Positions 42,268 to 54,428 of a DNA stretch of 64,000 bases are shown here, piece after piece. Source of the DNA: Chelydra serpentina (lineage: Eukaryota > Chordata > Testudines > Chelydridae); contig JBAIAC010000003.1 in assembly GCA_037349315.1 (NCBI GenBank), positions 16,554,501 through 16,618,500 of the forward strand, written 5' to 3'. Below the pieces are notes generated by a model. The model did no database searches. It worked only from the letters and a program-made list of their open reading frames with translations, and was not told the DNA's origin. The translations under genes were made by a program, and so were the position numbers. Within the stretch, counting starts at the first letter, position 1. Each line of letters starts with the position of its first letter.

Positions 42268-45200
42268 TCATAGAATCATAGGACTGGAAGGAACCTCGAG
42301 AGGCCATCAAGTCCAGCCCTCCGCACTCATAGCAGAACCAAGCACCATCTAGACCATCCCTGACAGGTCTGTCCAACCTGCTTTTAAAAATCTCCAATGA
42401 TGGAACTTCCACAACACCCGAGGCAATTTATTCCAGTGCCTAACCACCCTGACAGTTGGGAAGTGTCTCCTAATGTCCAACCTAAGCCACCCTGGCTGCA
42501 ATTTAAGCCCATTGCCTCTTGTCCTATACTCAGAGGTTAAGGAGAATTATTTTTCTCCCTCCTCCTTGTAATAACCTTTTAGGTACTTGTAAATGGTTAT
42601 CATGTCCCCTCTCAGTCTTCTCTTTTCCAGACTAAACAAACCCAGTTATTTCAATCTTCCCTCATAGACCATGTTTTCCAGAGCTTTAATCATTTCTTTT
42701 GCTCTACTTTGGACTTTCTCCAATTTGTCCACATCTTTCCTGAAATGTGGGGCCCAGAACTGGACACAATACTCCAGTTGAGGCCTAATCAGTGGAGAGT
42801 AGAGCAGGAGAATTACTTACAGTGTCTTGCTTTCACCACTCCTGCTAATATATCCCAGAATGATATTTGCTTTTTTGGCAACAGCTAGACTGTTGTCTCA
42901 TGTTTAGCTTGTGGTCCACTATGACCCCCAGATCCCTTTCCACAGTACTTCTTCCTAGGCAGTCATTTCCCATTTTGTAGGTGTGCAACTGAATGTTCCT
43001 TCCTAAGTGGAGTACTTTGCATTTGTCCTTATTGAATTTCATCCTATTTACTTCAGACCATTTCTCCAGTTTGTCCAGATCATTTTGCATTTTCATCGTA
43101 TCCTCCAAAGTACTTGCAACCCCTCCCAGCTTGGTATCATCCACAAACGTAATAAGTGTACTTTCTATGCCATGATCTAAATCGTTGATGAAGATATTGA
43201 AAAGAACCAGACCCAGAACTGATCTCTGCGGGACCCCACTCGTTATGCCCTTCCAGCCTGACTGTGCACCATTGATAATTACTCTCTGGAAATGGTTATT
43301 CAACCAGTTGTGCACCCACCTTATAGTAGCTCCATCTAGATTGTATTTCCCTAGTTTGTTAATGAGAAGGTCATGTGAATCTGTATCAAAAGCATTACTA
43401 AAGCCTAGATATACCACATCTACCGCTTCCCCTCTATCCACAAGTCTTGTTACCCTGTCAAAGAAAGCTATCAGGTTGGTTTGACATGGTTTGTTCTTGA
43501 CAAATCCATGTTGACTTTTACTTATCACCTTATTATCTTCTAGGTGTTTGCAAATTGATTCCTTAATTATTTGCTCCATTATTTTTCCTGGTATAGAAGT
43601 TAAACTGACTGGTCTGTAATTCCCTGGTTTGGTCTTATTTTCCTTTGTAGAAATGGGTACTATATTTGCCCTTTTCCAGTCTTCTGAAATCTCTCCCGTA
43701 TTCCATGACTTTTCAAAGATAATTGCTGATGGTCAGATATCTCCTCAGTCAGCTCCTTGAGTATTCTAGGATGCATTTTATCAGCCCCTGGTGACTTGAA
43801 GACCTCTAACTTTTTTTAACTTGTTCTTTCCCTATTTTAGCCTCTGATCGTACTTCATTTTCACCAGCATTCACTATGTTAGGCATCCAATCGCCACCAA
43901 ACTACTTGGTGAAAACAAAACCAAAAAAAAAAGTCATTAAGCACTTCTGCCATTTCCACTTTTTCTGTTATTGTTTTTCCCTCTTCATTGAGTAACGGGC
44001 TCACTCTGTCCTTTCTCTTCTGCTTGCTTCTAATGTATTTGTAGAATGTTTTCTTGTTATCCTTTATGTCTCTAGATAGTTTGATCTCATTTTGTACCTT
44101 TGCCTTTCTCATTTTGCCCCTACATACATGTGTTATTTGTTAATATTGATCCTTTGTAATTTAACCTAGTTTCTACTTTTTGTAGAACTCTTTTTTGATT
44201 TTTAGATCATTGAAGATCTCCTGGTTAAGCCCAGGTGGTCTTTTGCCATATGTCCTATCTTTCCTATGCAGTGGAATAGCTTGCTCTTGTTCCCTTAATA
44301 ATGTCTCTATGAAAAACTGACAACTATCTTCAATTGTTTTTCCTCTCAGACTTGCTTTCCATGGGATCTCACCTACCAACTCCCTGAGTTTGCTAACGTC
44401 TGCCTTCTGGAAATCCATTGTCTTTATTTTGTTATTTTTCCTCCTACCATTGTTTAGAATCATGAACTCTACCATTTCATGATCACTTTCACCCAAACTG
44501 CATTCCACTTTCAAATTCTCAACCAGTTCCTCCCCATTTGTCAATATTAGATCTAGAACAGCCTCTCTCCTAGTAGCTTTCTCCACCTTCTGGAATAAAA
44601 AATTGTCTCCAATACATTCCAAGAACTTGTTGGATAATCTGTGCCCTGCTGTGTTATTTTCCAAACAGATGTCTGGTAGTTGAAGTCCCCCATTAACACC
44701 AAGTCCCGTGCTTTGGATGATTTTGTTAGCTGTTTTAAAAAACACCTCTTCCACCTCTTCTTCCTGGTTAGGTGGTCTGTAGTAGACCCCTACCATGACA
44801 TCACCCTTGTTTTTTACCCCTTTTATCCTTAACCAGAGACTTTCAACGAGTCTGTCTCCTATTTCCATCTCAACCTCAGTCCAATTGTATAAATTTTTAA
44901 TATAAAAGGCAACTCCTCCTCCCGTTTTTCCCTGTCTGTCCTTCCTGAGCAATCTGTACCTTTCTATACCACTGTTCTAGTCATGTGTATTAGCCCATCA
45001 AGTCTCTGTGATACCAGCATGTCACAGTTTTGTTTATTTAATAGCACTACGAGTTCTTCCTGCTTATTCCCCATACTTATCATAGAATCATAGAATCATA
45101 GAATCTCAAGGTTGGAAGGGACCTCGGGAGGAGATTTCTAAGATATTGATTTTATCCCCCCCCCCCCCCCAACACAGTTTTCACTTGTCTCTCCTTTATC

Positions 45201-45345
45201 CCTGCTATTACAGTCCATGCTCCCCCCTGCCCAATTTCTGACCCTTCTCCCAGGTCTCCATGTTCTTAACTTACCTGTGGGCTTTGGTCGCTTGCCCCGG
45301 TTGAACCTAGTTTAAAGCCCTCCTCACTAGGTTAGGCAGTCTGGA
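42268..45345 (-). mobile_element. Older CR1 LINE with broken ORF2
   Basis: The tail is at 42268, and the 5' end (TTTAAAGCCCTCCTCACTAG on plus, the region upstream of ORF2) is near 45345. RT frame 42845-43579 includes HGFVKNKPCQTNLIAFFD and VDVVYLGFSNAFDTDSHD. Its catalytic box reads FVDD and its PQGSVLG motif reads PQRSVLG. The endonuclease frame 44173-44952 includes [20 protein letters not shown] and ESDHEMVEF. Several frameshifts separate them. It belongs to an older subfamily than the copies at 30.9 and 49.8 kb. A small CR1 tail is nested at 45080-45132. Confidence 0.85.
45080..45132 (-). mobile_element. Short CR1 tail nested in older CR1
   Basis: Three ATAGAATC units followed by TCAAGGTTGGAAGGGACCTC mark a very short, 5'-truncated CR1 end. 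Confidence 0.7.
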
Positions 45346-45350
45346 TCAAA

Positions 45351-45475
45351 TATTTGTAAGTTGCACTTTCACAGTAAAAAGATTGTACTACAGTACATGT
45401 ATTAGGTGAATGGAAAAATGCTAATTTGTTCATTTATTAAAATTCCACGGTAAAAAAAAGATAAAAATATTGTAA
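45351..45475 (+). mobile_element. hAT relic, right piece
   Basis: Continues the hAT 3' region (TATTTGTAAGTTGCACTTTC and following), aligned with 555-640 of the left-edge copy. Truncated before the 3' terminal repeat. Confidence 0.68.
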
Positions 45476-46005
45476 AGTGAGCACTGGCTCCAGTGATTCT
45501 CAAAACTATTTGTGTCCCCAACACACTCCCAGTCCTGAATTTCTTAACTTGCTTTTCTTTATACCCCGTGTTGCAGAGAGCTGGATTAAGCCAACATCTT
45601 GCTTGATGGTTTAGCCACCATGCCATGTTAATTTTATATCTGTCTAGTTTTTAATCAAAATGTCAGCAACTCAAATGCTATTTGTGATATTCTGAGTTTG
45701 TGTCACTGCTTGTATTATAACCCCGAGTGACCTAAAATGTGTCTGCTACTTGTGTTTCCAACCTGGGCCTCTCACAACCAGCCTGCCTGTCACACTCTGA
45801 ACAGACGTGAATAGCTGCTGTCCTGGTCCAGCTGACTTTGACCCCACTAGCCTGCTAGCAACACACCACTCACACTCTGGCTTCCTCCAGTGTTAGTTAC
45901 AACCAGCAAGATGTCCCTACCACACTCCCAGTCCTGAATTTCCCCAAAATCATGTGCTCTGAACAGCATGCAGACTTCTCCTGGGGAGCTCAGAGAAATA
46001 ATAAG
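45476..46005. other. No gene; one short direct repeat
   Basis: CACACTCCCAGTCCTGAATT occurs at about 45522 and again at about 45921. Nothing else recognised. Confidence 0.45.
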
Positions 46006-46683
46006 GGCCTTGTCTACACAACACAGTTTTGTCAACAAAAGTCAGCTTTTGTCAACAAAGCAGTGGAAGTGCACACACAACAGTGCTCCTCCCACCGATT
46101 TACCTCCCCTGCTATGCTGACAAAATAAAACCACCTCGACAAGCGGCATAGAGCTTTTTGCAATGTTGTTAGAGTGACAGAGAGTCAGTGTAGACAATGC
46201 ATTTGCTTATGTCACTCTAATTGCCTCCAAGAGGTGTCTCATAATGCCCATCATGACCCCTCTGGTCAGCAGTTTGAACTCCACTGCCCTGCATGTACAC
46301 AGGTATGTGCCCATTCCCCCTTTAAAGGCCCATGCATTTTTGAAATTCCAGTTCCTGTTTGTTAGGCATGGGCTGTTCATATAACATCTTCCCAGCTGAT
46401 CATGGTGGCTGTCTACAATAGATGTGCTTCCACATAGAGGACACCAGAGAGCTATCAGATCTGCTGTGTCTGTGGGGAGAAGAGTCTGTGTAGTTGCAAC
46501 TTTTCTCAAGCCGTGGGAACTTTAATATTTATAGGCAGATTGTCCCTTCTCCTGCATGCCATAAGCATGTCCCTTCTCCTGCATGCCATAAGCATGCTTG
46601 TGGCATACAGGAGAAGGGACATGCACAGAGCTGTGCTAAGATCAAGGAGGCAAAGGAAGGCAACTGTCTCTAAACTCAGGGGT
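46006..46683 (+). mobile_element. Harbinger-like transposon relic, left end
   Basis: Starts with GGGCCTTGTCTACACAACAC, a PIF/Harbinger-type terminus, followed by TTTTGTCAACAAAAG blocks. It is interrupted by an L3-like LINE at about 46684. A piece of a Harbinger accessory gene follows that LINE at 48449. Confidence 0.55.
46541..46621. repeat. 27-bp unit twice direct, once inverted
   Basis: The unit TGTCCCTTCTCCTGCATGCC plus ATAAGCA occurs at 46541-46567 and 46568-46594. Its reverse complement, with two differences, is at 46595-46621. The second and third copies form a perfect-length hairpin without loop. Confidence 0.85.
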
Positions 46684-48448
46684 TGTACCGTTTGACTGGA
46701 GAATAGCTAATATAGTTCCTATTTTTAAGAAAAGGTAAAAAAGTGACCCGGGGAACTACAGGCCTGTTAGTTTGACATCTGAAGTATGCAAGGTCTTGGA
46801 AAAAATTTTGAAGGAGAAAGTAGTTAAGGACCTTGAAGTCAATGACAATTGGGACAAATTACAACATGGTTTTACAAAAGGTATATCGTGCCAAACCAAC
46901 TTGATCTCCTTCTTTGAGAAAGTAACAGATTTTTTAGATAAAGGAAACGCAGTGGATCGATTTCAGTAAGGCATTTGATACAGTACCACATGAGGAATTA
47001 TTGGTTAAATTGGAAAAGATGGGGATCAATATGAAAATTGAGAGGTGGATAAGGAACTAGTTAAAGGGGAGACTACAGCGGGTCATACTGAAAGGGGAAC
47101 TGTCAGGTTGGAGGGAGGTTACTAGTGGAGTTCCTCAAGGTTCAGTTTGGGGACCAATTTTATTTAATCTTTTTATTACTGACCTCAGAACCAAAAGTGG
47201 GAGTGTGCTAATAAAGTTTGCGGATAACACAAAGTTGGGAGGTATTGCCAATTCAGAAAAGGATCGGGATATCCTACAGGAAGATCTGGATGACCTTGTA
47301 AACTGGAGTAATAGTAATAGGATGAAATTTAATAGTGAGAAGTGTAAGGTTATGCATTTAGGGATTAATAACAAGAATTTTAGTTATAAGCTGGGGATGC
47401 ATCAGTTGGAAGTAACGGAAGAGGAGAAGGACCTCGGAGTCCTGGTTGATCACAGGATGACTATGAGTCGCCAATGTGATGTGGCTGTGAAAAAAGCTAA
47501 TGCGGTCTTGGGATGCATTAGGCGAGGTATTTCTAGTAGAGATAAGGAGGTGTTAGTACCGTTATAAAAGCCATTGGTGAGACCTCATTTGGAATACTGT
47601 GTGCAGTTCTGGTCTCCCATGTTTAAGAAGGATGAATTCAAACTGGAACAGGTACAAAGAAGGGCCACTAGGATGATCCGAGGAATGGAAAACCTGTCGT
47701 ATGAAAGGAGACTCAAGGAGCTTGGTTTGTTTACCTTAACCAAAAGAAGGCTGAGGGGAGATATGATTGCTCTCTTTAAATATATCAGAGGGATAAATAC
47801 CAGGGAGGGAGAGGAATTATTTCAGCTCAGTACCAATGTGGACACAAGAACAAATGGATATAAACTGGCCATCAGGAAGTTTAGACTTGAAATTAGACGA
47901 ACCATCAGAGGAGTGAAGTTCTGGAACAGCCTTCCAAGGGAAGCAGGGGGGCAAAAGACCTATCTGGCTTCAAGATTAGCTAGATACGTCAATGGAGGGG
48001 ATGGTTTGATGGGATAACATGATCTTAGTCAAAGGTCAATTAATTGCCATCAATGGTAAATAGGACCAATGGTCAATGATGGGATGTTAGAAGTTACTAC
48101 AGAGAACTTTTTCCCGAGTGTCTGGCTGGTGAGTCTTGCCCACAAGCTCGGTGTTCAGCTGATTGCCATACTTGGGGTCGGGAAGGAATTTTCCTCCAGG
48201 GTAGATTGGCAGAGGCCCTGGAGGTTTTTTGCCTTCCTCTGCAGCATGGGGCACGGGTCACTTACTGGAGGATTCTCTCCATCTTGAAATCTTTAAACCA
48301 TGATTTGAGGACTTCAATAGCTGAGACATAGGTGAGAGGATTATTCCAGGAGTGGGTTGGTGAGATTCTGTGGCCTGCATTGTGCAGGAGGTCAGACTAG
48401 ATGATCATAATGGTCCCTTCTGACCTTAAAGTCTATGAGTCTATGAGT
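46684..48448 (+). mobile_element. L3/CR1-like LINE with decayed RT
   Basis: Includes the degraded RT frames 46772-46969 (HGFTKGISCQTNLISFFEKV), 47205-47567 (KFADNTKLGG, with the catalytic FADD changed to FADN) and 47574-48017 ([16 protein letters not shown]). A long 3' region ends GGTCCCTTCTGACCTTAAAG and TCTATGAG repeats. Frameshifts and stops make it inactive. Confidence 0.78.
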
Positions 48449-48577
48449 CCCTCTGGTGCAACTCTGAAGACATGCTGCTTCTACGAGGAGCTGCACACCA
48501 TCCTCGGCAGTGACCTCGCCACAATGCCAAGAGCCCTCTGGATACTTTGGGGGAATTGGAGGCAGCGGATAGCAGAG
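48449..48577 (+). mobile_element. Harbinger accessory-gene fragment
   Basis: The plus frame reads TCCFYEELHTILGSDLAT, which matches the segment after the Myb/SANT domain in Harbinger accessory proteins. Probably the right part of the element begun at 46006. Confidence 0.5.
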
Positions 48578-49040
48578 TGTGACAATGGTGCCCATGGGAG
48601 CCAGCTGAGGTCATTCAATTAGGGTGAACTGCAAACAGAAAGGGCAGAAAACCCTCAAAGCTGGTGGATATTCCAATATTTAGATTTACCAAGCCAGCAC
48701 AAAACAGCTTCTGTATTACCTCACTGGTTACTCAGAAGTCCAAACAATACAGTTCCCTTAAAGTACCCAGCCTGCATCCAGACACACATGTCAAACAAAT
48801 GATGATAAATTCTGAAAATCTTATTTCATCATATAAAAGAAAAGGTTCTCCCAATCCCAAAGGATCAGCCACACACCCAGGTCAAATTATAACTTAAATC
48901 TTACCCAAAATACACGCTTAGAGCCAATACTTATTAACTAGACTAAAATTTATTTAAAGAGAGAAAGTTGTTTGAAAGATCAATATACAGACATACTTGA
49001 GTTCAATTCTTGAGGTTCAGATCCATAGCACTGGCTCCCA
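48578..49040. mobile_element. Truncated LTR, same family as 37732-38813
   Basis: Begins TGTGACAATGGTGCCC and matches the first 450 or so bases of the 1082-bp LTR (for example GGTGGATATTCCAATA, TTTACCAAGCCAGCACAAAA). It stops near 49030-49040, where RTE sequence begins. Confidence 0.8.
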
Positions 49041-49755
49041 GAGCGAACCTTTCAAAGTACAAACAGGAGTCAAATAGGGCTGTATCATTGCTCCAACCAT
49101 GTTTGCGGTTTTTATTGCCTTCATTCTTTACCTAATTGCTGGGAAGTTTACAGCTGGCGTTGCAATCACTTACAGAATGGACAGAAAGCTGTTCAGGCTT
49201 AGCAGGCTGAAAGTCAAGAGTAAGATTTCCACAACATCTATTGTGGAACTTCAGTATGCTGATGAAAACGCAATCTTTGCCCACTCTGAGAAAGAACTTC
49301 AAACTATCCTGAATGTGTTTGCCGATGCTTATGCGTGTCTTGGTTTCACTCTTAATATCAAGAAGACTAAAGTGCTCTATCAGCCCTCTCCAAATGAGGT
49401 ATTACATGCCCCATCTATCAAAATCAATGGAATGGCACTGGAGAATGTTGATCATTTCCTCTACCTTGGAAGTCATCTTTCATTCAAGGCAGATATTGAT
49501 GCAGAAATTCAACATCACCTGAGCTATGCCTGTGTAGCTTTTTCTCATTTACGGCACAGGGTCTTTGAAGATCGCAACATTCGAACAGACACCAAGCTTC
49601 TTGTTTATCAAGCCGTTATTCTCCCAACACTGTTGTATGGGTCTGAAACTTGGACAACCTATAGACACCACTTGAAAATCCTTGAGAGGCACCATCAACT
49701 CTGCCTTTGTAAGATTCTGAAGATCAAATGGGAAGACATTATTCCAGGAGTGGGT
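49041..49755 (+). mobile_element. RTE-like LINE RT relic, left piece
   Basis: The RT palm reads GVK*GCIIAPTMFAVF, with one stop in the GVxQG box at about 49075-49080. An open frame of 220 codons (49099-49761) follows, with LQYADENAIFAHSEKELQ (catalytic YADD changed to YADE), YQPSPNEVLHAPSIKING, YLGSHLSF and LLYGSETWTTY. These are typical of RTE-group ORFs. It breaks off at KIKWEDI and resumes at 52667. Confidence 0.75.
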
Positions 49756-49776
49756 GGGTGAGATTCTGTGGCCTCG
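49741..49776 (+). mobile_element. Short L3-like 3' scrap at the junction
   Basis: ATTCCAGGAGTGGGTGGGTG and the next bases match the L3-like 3' region at about 48341-48375. It lies between the RTE relic and the CR1. Confidence 0.5.
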
Positions 49777-52454
49777 CCTAATAGAATAGGCAGGGCAGAA
49801 AAGGTAGGGGAGTTGCGTTGTATGTAAGAGAGCAGTATGACTGCTCAGAGCTCCAGTATGAAACTGCAGAAAAACCTGAGAGTCTCTGGACTAATTGAGA
49901 AGTGTGAGCAACAAGGGTAATGTCGTGGTGGGAGTCTGCTACAGACCACCAGACCAGGGGGATGAGGTGGACGAGGCTTTCTTCCAGCAACTAACAGAAG
50001 TTACTAGATCACAGGCCCGGGTTCTCATGGGTGACTTTAATCACCCCGATATCTGCTGGGAGAGCAATACAGCGGTCCACAGACAATCCAGGAAGTTTTT
50101 GGAAAGTGTAGGGGACAATTTCCTGGTGCAAGTGCTGGAGGAACCAACTAGGGGAAAAGCTCTTCTTGACCTGCTGCTCACAAACAGGGAAGAAATAGTA
50201 GAGGAAGCAATAGTGGATGGGAACCTGGGAGGCAGTGACCATGAGATGGTCGAGTTCAGGATCCTGACACAAGGAAGAAAGGAGAGCAGTAGAATACAGA
50301 GCCTGGACTTCAGAAAAGCAGACTTTGACTCCCTCAGGGAACTGATGGGCAAGGTCCCCTGGGAGAATAACATGAGGGGGGAAGGAGTCGAGGAAAGCTG
50401 GCTGTATTTTAAAGAAACCTTATTGAGGTTGCAGGAACAAACCATCCCGATGTGTAGAAAGAAAAGTAAATATGGCAGGCGACCAGCTTGGCTTAACAGT
50501 GAAATCCTTGCTCGTCTTAAACACAAAAAAGCAGCTTACAAGAAGTGGAAGACTGGACAAATGACCAGGGAGGAGTATAAAAATATTGTTCAGGCATGCA
50601 GGAGTGAAATTAGGAAGGCCAAATCACACTTGGAGTTGCAGCTAGCCGGAGATGTTAGGAGTAACAAGAAGGGTTTCTTCAGGTATGTGAGCAAGAAGAA
50701 GAAAGTCAAGGAAAGTGTGGGCCCCTTGCTGAATGAGGGAGGGAACCTAGTGACAGAGGATGTGGAGAAAGCTAGTGTACTCAATGCTTTTTTTGCCTCT
50801 GTCTTCACAGACAAGGTCAGCTCCCAGGCGGCTGCACTCCGCAGCACGGTATGGGGAGGAGGTGACCAGCCCTCTGTGGAGAAAGAAGTAGTTCGGGACT
50901 ATTTAGAAAAGCTGGACGAACACAAATCCATGGGGCTGGATGCACTGCATCCGAGGGTGCTAAAGGAGTTGGCCGATGTGATTGCAGAGCCATTGGCCAT
51001 TATCTTTGACAAATCATGGCAATCGGGGGAGGTCCCAGATGACTGGAAAAAAGCGAATGTAGTGCCCATCTTTAAAAAAGGGAAGAAGGAAGATCCGGGG
51101 AACTACAGGCCAGTCAGTCTCACCTCAGTCCCTGGAAAAATCATGGAACAGGTCCTCAAGGAATCAATTCTGAACCACTTAAAGGAGGGGAAAGTGATCA
51201 GGAACAGTCAGCATGGATTCACCAAGGGCAAGTCATGCCTGACTAACCTAATTGCCTTCTATGATGAGATAACTGGCTCTGTGGATGAGGGGAAAGCAGT
51301 GGATGTGCTATTTCTTGACTTTAGCAAAGCTTTTGATACAGTCTCCCACAGTGTTCTTGCCAGCAAATTAAAGAAGTATGGGCTGGATGAATGGACGGTA
51401 AGGTGGATAGAAAACTGGCTGGATAGTCGTGCTCAACGGGTAGTGATCAATGGCTCCATGTCTAGTTGGCAGCCGGTATCAAGTGGAGTGCCCCAAGGGT
51501 CGGTGCTGGGGCCGGTTTTGTTCAATATCTTCATCAACGACCTGGAGGATGGTGTGGACTGCACCCTTAGCAAGTTTGCAGATGACACTAAACTGGGAGG
51601 AGTGGTTGATACGCTGGAGGGTAGGGACAGGATACAGAGGGACCTAGACAAATTAGAGGATTGGGCCAAAAGAAATCTGATGAGGTTCAACAAGGACAAG
51701 TGCAGAGTCCTGCACTTAGGACGGAAGAATCCCATGCACTGCTACAGACTAGGGACCGAATGGCTGGGCAGCAGTTCTGCAGAAAAGGAACTAGGGGTTA
51801 CAGTGGACGAAAAGCTGAATATGAGTCAACAGTGTGCCCTTGTTGCCAAGAAGGCTAACGGCATTTTGGGTTGTATAAGTAGGGGCATTTCCAGCAGATC
51901 GAGGGAGGTGATTATTCCCCTCTATTCGGCACTGGTGAGGCCTCATTTGGAGTACTGTGTCCAGTTTTGGGCCCCACACTACAAGAAGGATGTGGATAAA
52001 CTGGAAAGAGTCCAACAGAGGGCAACCAAAATGATTAGGGGGCTGGAGCACATGACTTATGAGGAGAGGCTGAGGGAACTGAGATTGTTTAGCCTGCAGA
52101 AGAGAAGAGTGAGGGGGGATTTGATAGCTGCTTTCAACTACCTAAAAGGGGGTTCCAAAGAGGATGGATCTAGACTGTTCTCAGTGGTAGAAGATGACAG
52201 AACAAGGAGTAATGGTCTCAAGTTGCAGAGGGGGAGGTTTAGGTTGGATATTAGGAAAAACTTTTTCACTAGTAGGGTGGTGAAGCACTGGAATGGGTTA
52301 CCTAGGGAGGTGGTGGAATCTCCTTCCTTAGAGGTTTTTAAGGTCAGGCTTGACAAAGCCCTGGCTGGGATGATCTAGTTGGGGTTGGTCCTGCTTTGAG
52401 CAGGGGGTTGGACTAGATGACCTGCTGAGGTCCCTTCCAACCCTGAGATTCTAT
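49777..52454 (+). mobile_element. Young CR1 LINE with 827-codon ORF2
   Basis: Begins within the endonuclease region (5'-truncated). A frameshift at about 49891 precedes the long open frame at 49895-52378. That frame covers the rest of the endonuclease ([20 protein letters not shown]), the linker and a complete reverse transcriptase, ending ALAGMI at the normal ORF2 stop. Motifs include [63 protein letters not shown] and HLGRKNPMH. It has the catalytic residues but lacks the endonuclease N-terminus and ORF1. The tail is interrupted by a SINE at 52455. Confidence 0.92.
49895..52378 (+). CDS. CR1 ORF2 (partial endonuclease plus complete reverse transcriptase)
   Basis: This 827-codon frame would encode the larger part of CR1 ORF2 protein. 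In the family this protein nicks the target DNA and copies CR1 RNA onto it. The first about 130 residues are the C-terminal endonuclease, including both the DFNHPDICW and SDHEMVEF boxes. Residues about 330-700 are the fingers, palm and thumb of the RT, with FADD. The C-terminal region includes [17 protein letters not shown]. The endonuclease start is lost by truncation and a one-base loss just before the frame, so the copy is not autonomous. No host function is suggested. Confidence 0.85.
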   Translation: MRSVSNKGNVVVGVCYRPPDQGDEVDEAFFQQLTEVTRSQARVLMGDFNHPDICWESNTAVHRQSRKFLESVGDNFLVQVLEEPTRGKALLDLLLTNREEIVEEAIVDGNLGGSDHEMVEFRILTQGRKESSRIQSLDFRKADFDSLRELMGKVPWENNMRGEGVEESWLYFKETLLRLQEQTIPMCRKKSKYGRRPAWLNSEILARLKHKKAAYKKWKTGQMTREEYKNIVQACRSEIRKAKSHLELQLAGDVRSNKKGFFRYVSKKKKVKESVGPLLNEGGNLVTEDVEKASVLNAFFASVFTDKVSSQAAALRSTVWGGGDQPSVEKEVVRDYLEKLDEHKSMGLDALHPRVLKELADVIAEPLAIIFDKSWQSGEVPDDWKKANVVPIFKKGKKEDPGNYRPVSLTSVPGKIMEQVLKESILNHLKEGKVIRNSQHGFTKGKSCLTNLIAFYDEITGSVDEGKAVDVLFLDFSKAFDTVSHSVLASKLKKYGLDEWTVRWIENWLDSRAQRVVINGSMSSWQPVSSGVPQGSVLGPVLFNIFINDLEDGVDCTLSKFADDTKLGGVVDTLEGRDRIQRDLDKLEDWAKRNLMRFNKDKCRVLHLGRKNPMHCYRLGTEWLGSSSAEKELGVTVDEKLNMSQQCALVAKKANGILGCISRGISSRSREVIIPLYSALVRPHLEYCVQFWAPHYKKDVDKLERVQQRATKMIRGLEHMTYEERLRELRLFSLQKRRVRGDLIAAFNYLKGGSKEDGSRLFSVVEDDRTRSNGLKLQRGRFRLDIRKNFFTSRVVKHWNGLPREVVESPSLEVFKVRLDKALAGMI

Positions 52455-52637
52455 AGAATCATAGAATATCAGGGTTGGAAGGGACCTTAGTAGGTCATCT
52501 AGTCCAACCCCCTGCTCAAAGCAGGACCAATACCCAATTTTTGCCCCAGATCCCCAAATGGCCCCCTCAAGGATTGAACTCACAACCCTGGGTTTAGCAG
52601 GCCAATGCTCAAACCACTCAGCTATCCCTCCCCCCCT
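52455..52637 (-). repeat. tRNA-headed SINE
   Basis: Same SINE family as 19388-19560, in opposite orientation to the CR1. It lies within the ATTCTATGA tail of that CR1; the rest of the tail (TATGATTCTATGGTTCTATG) is at 52637-52665. Confidence 0.85.
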
Positions 52638-52666
52638 ATGATTCTATGGTTCTATGATTCTATGAC

Positions 52667-53155
52667 AGGAGTACCAGTATTAGTGTTCTGGAAGAGCCAA
52701 AGACCACCAATATCAAGGCAATCATCATCCGTCAGCTATTCTGCTGGACTGGTCACATTGTCCGGATGCCAGACCTTCACCTCCCAAAACAGGTCCTGTT
52801 CTCTCAGCTGAAAGATGGGCACTATAATGTGGGTGGACAACAGAAGCGTTATAAGGACTTGCTGAAGGACAACCTAAAAAAGTGTAATTTTGACATTGAT
52901 ACTTGGGAGACACTTGCCCAGGATCGCTTAAAATGGAGTGAAGTCCTGCGTGATGGTTCCCTGCATTCTGAACTTGCTCACTGACAAGCCGAAGAGGACA
53001 AGAGACGCAGGAGGAAGGAGAGACTGGTCTCCAGTCATGGTCAACAGACTCCCGCTGAAGCTGAAAACATCTGCCCTCATTGTAATAGAACTTGGCCTTA
53101 TTAGCAACCCGAGGATCCATAACTCCCATGGAAGATGATCATACTAGGTAATGAG
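52667..53155 (+). mobile_element. RTE-like LINE relic, right piece
   Basis: Continues the RTE frame: SVLEEPKTTNIKAIIIRQLF, then CWTGHIVRMPDLHLPKQVLF, KDGHYNVGGQQKRYKDLLKD and the final ENICPHC region. This is the usual C-terminal end of such ORFs. Together with 49041-49755 it brackets the CR1 and SINE insertions. Confidence 0.75.
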
Positions 53156-54428
53156 TGATCACCCATCATCAATAGTTTAGGGTGAACTACATCACAGTGA
53201 TATGTTCCACCAAACTTTACTTTCATCTTAATATGGTTTCTCTGGGAGTAATACATGGGCAGGGGGAGCGGGGTGTGTGTGAATGTTTCCATTGCCAGCT
53301 ACAATATATGAACAAATAATAATGCATCATACACCTAGGGTGGTATGTTACAGCGGTTACAACTATTACCTTGGTGTAACTGATCACTGGATTTGATTTT
53401 AAACTAGTGCCTGATGCCTCCACCTTGAACTCACCCAAGAAATAATCCATATCTAGGAGAACTTGCAGAACCATGTAAACTTCAGTAGGCAGCTTGTGTC
53501 TCAGACAAAGTGGCTCATTTAGTAGGAAAAAGTGGGGAGGGAACATACATTGGAATTTATGTTGTGAGGTTTAAACGATATAATACAGTCACCCCACTGG
53601 CACCAGTGTCCTGTTTCCGACACCCATGTCAAATCTCTGCTGAGCAGCAGCCGGTCTCAGGGCCTTGCGGGTCAGCTTCCCATTGCAATCAGCAACACAA
53701 GTCTGAGTATTTTCTTAGTTTCACTTGTTTATTTACACCACATGCACGAGTCAGGGTACAGAGGGGAGCACAAACTGCACACAGGAAAACGCGTCTCTTG
53801 GAAACCTCAGCCTCCCATGAAGCAACCCTGCACCAAGCACTGATTCTAGCAGAGCCCAAACCTTGGTGTTTGCAACAGCTTCCCCACAAGGGAACTACAT
53901 CACAAAACTAATAACGGAGCAGCATTTCTTCAAATACTGAACATTTGCTCACATACTAAGAAAACAATGTGGAAGATTATGTCTAGCAGCATGACATGGT
54001 GACTCTTGACATAACAATAAAATAAGTAAACAAGTTTTAAACAAGTAAAGTAAGTTTTAAAGAAACAAACTATTAAGCGAGCTCTCTCTACATATGGGCC
54101 CAGACAGGACTCTCATGCCCAGCTTGCTAAACTCTGTAAGGTGGTGGCAATAGTGCTCACACAGGTGTGTGAGGCTCAGTTCTTCTGACATTCAAGATGT
54201 GGAGGATAGTCAGCAAAATTGTGTTACATTTAGCATTTGCTTTATGCATTAGATCTTTTTTACCAACAATAATTCACAGCCCACTGCCTGTGAGGAAGGT
54301 GTATGTAATGTTAGAGCTCAGATAATGACAGGGATGAGTTACATCCTGGAATCATAATTTCACGTTCTGAACATCCAGCTGAGATGAGTATTTCTGTATG
54401 AAACTGCTCAGTGGATGCGATGAAATAT
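53156..54428. other. No feature recognised 3' of the B30.2 exon
   Basis: May hold the 3' untranslated region of the B30.2 gene on the minus strand below 54429. No repeat family or domain was identified. A polyadenylation signal could not be singled out with confidence. Confidence 0.4.

Noticed and set aside
45511..45945. Short direct repeat as ends of a transposon
   Set aside because: Only about 30 bp shared, with no terminal inverted repeats or further structure between the copies.
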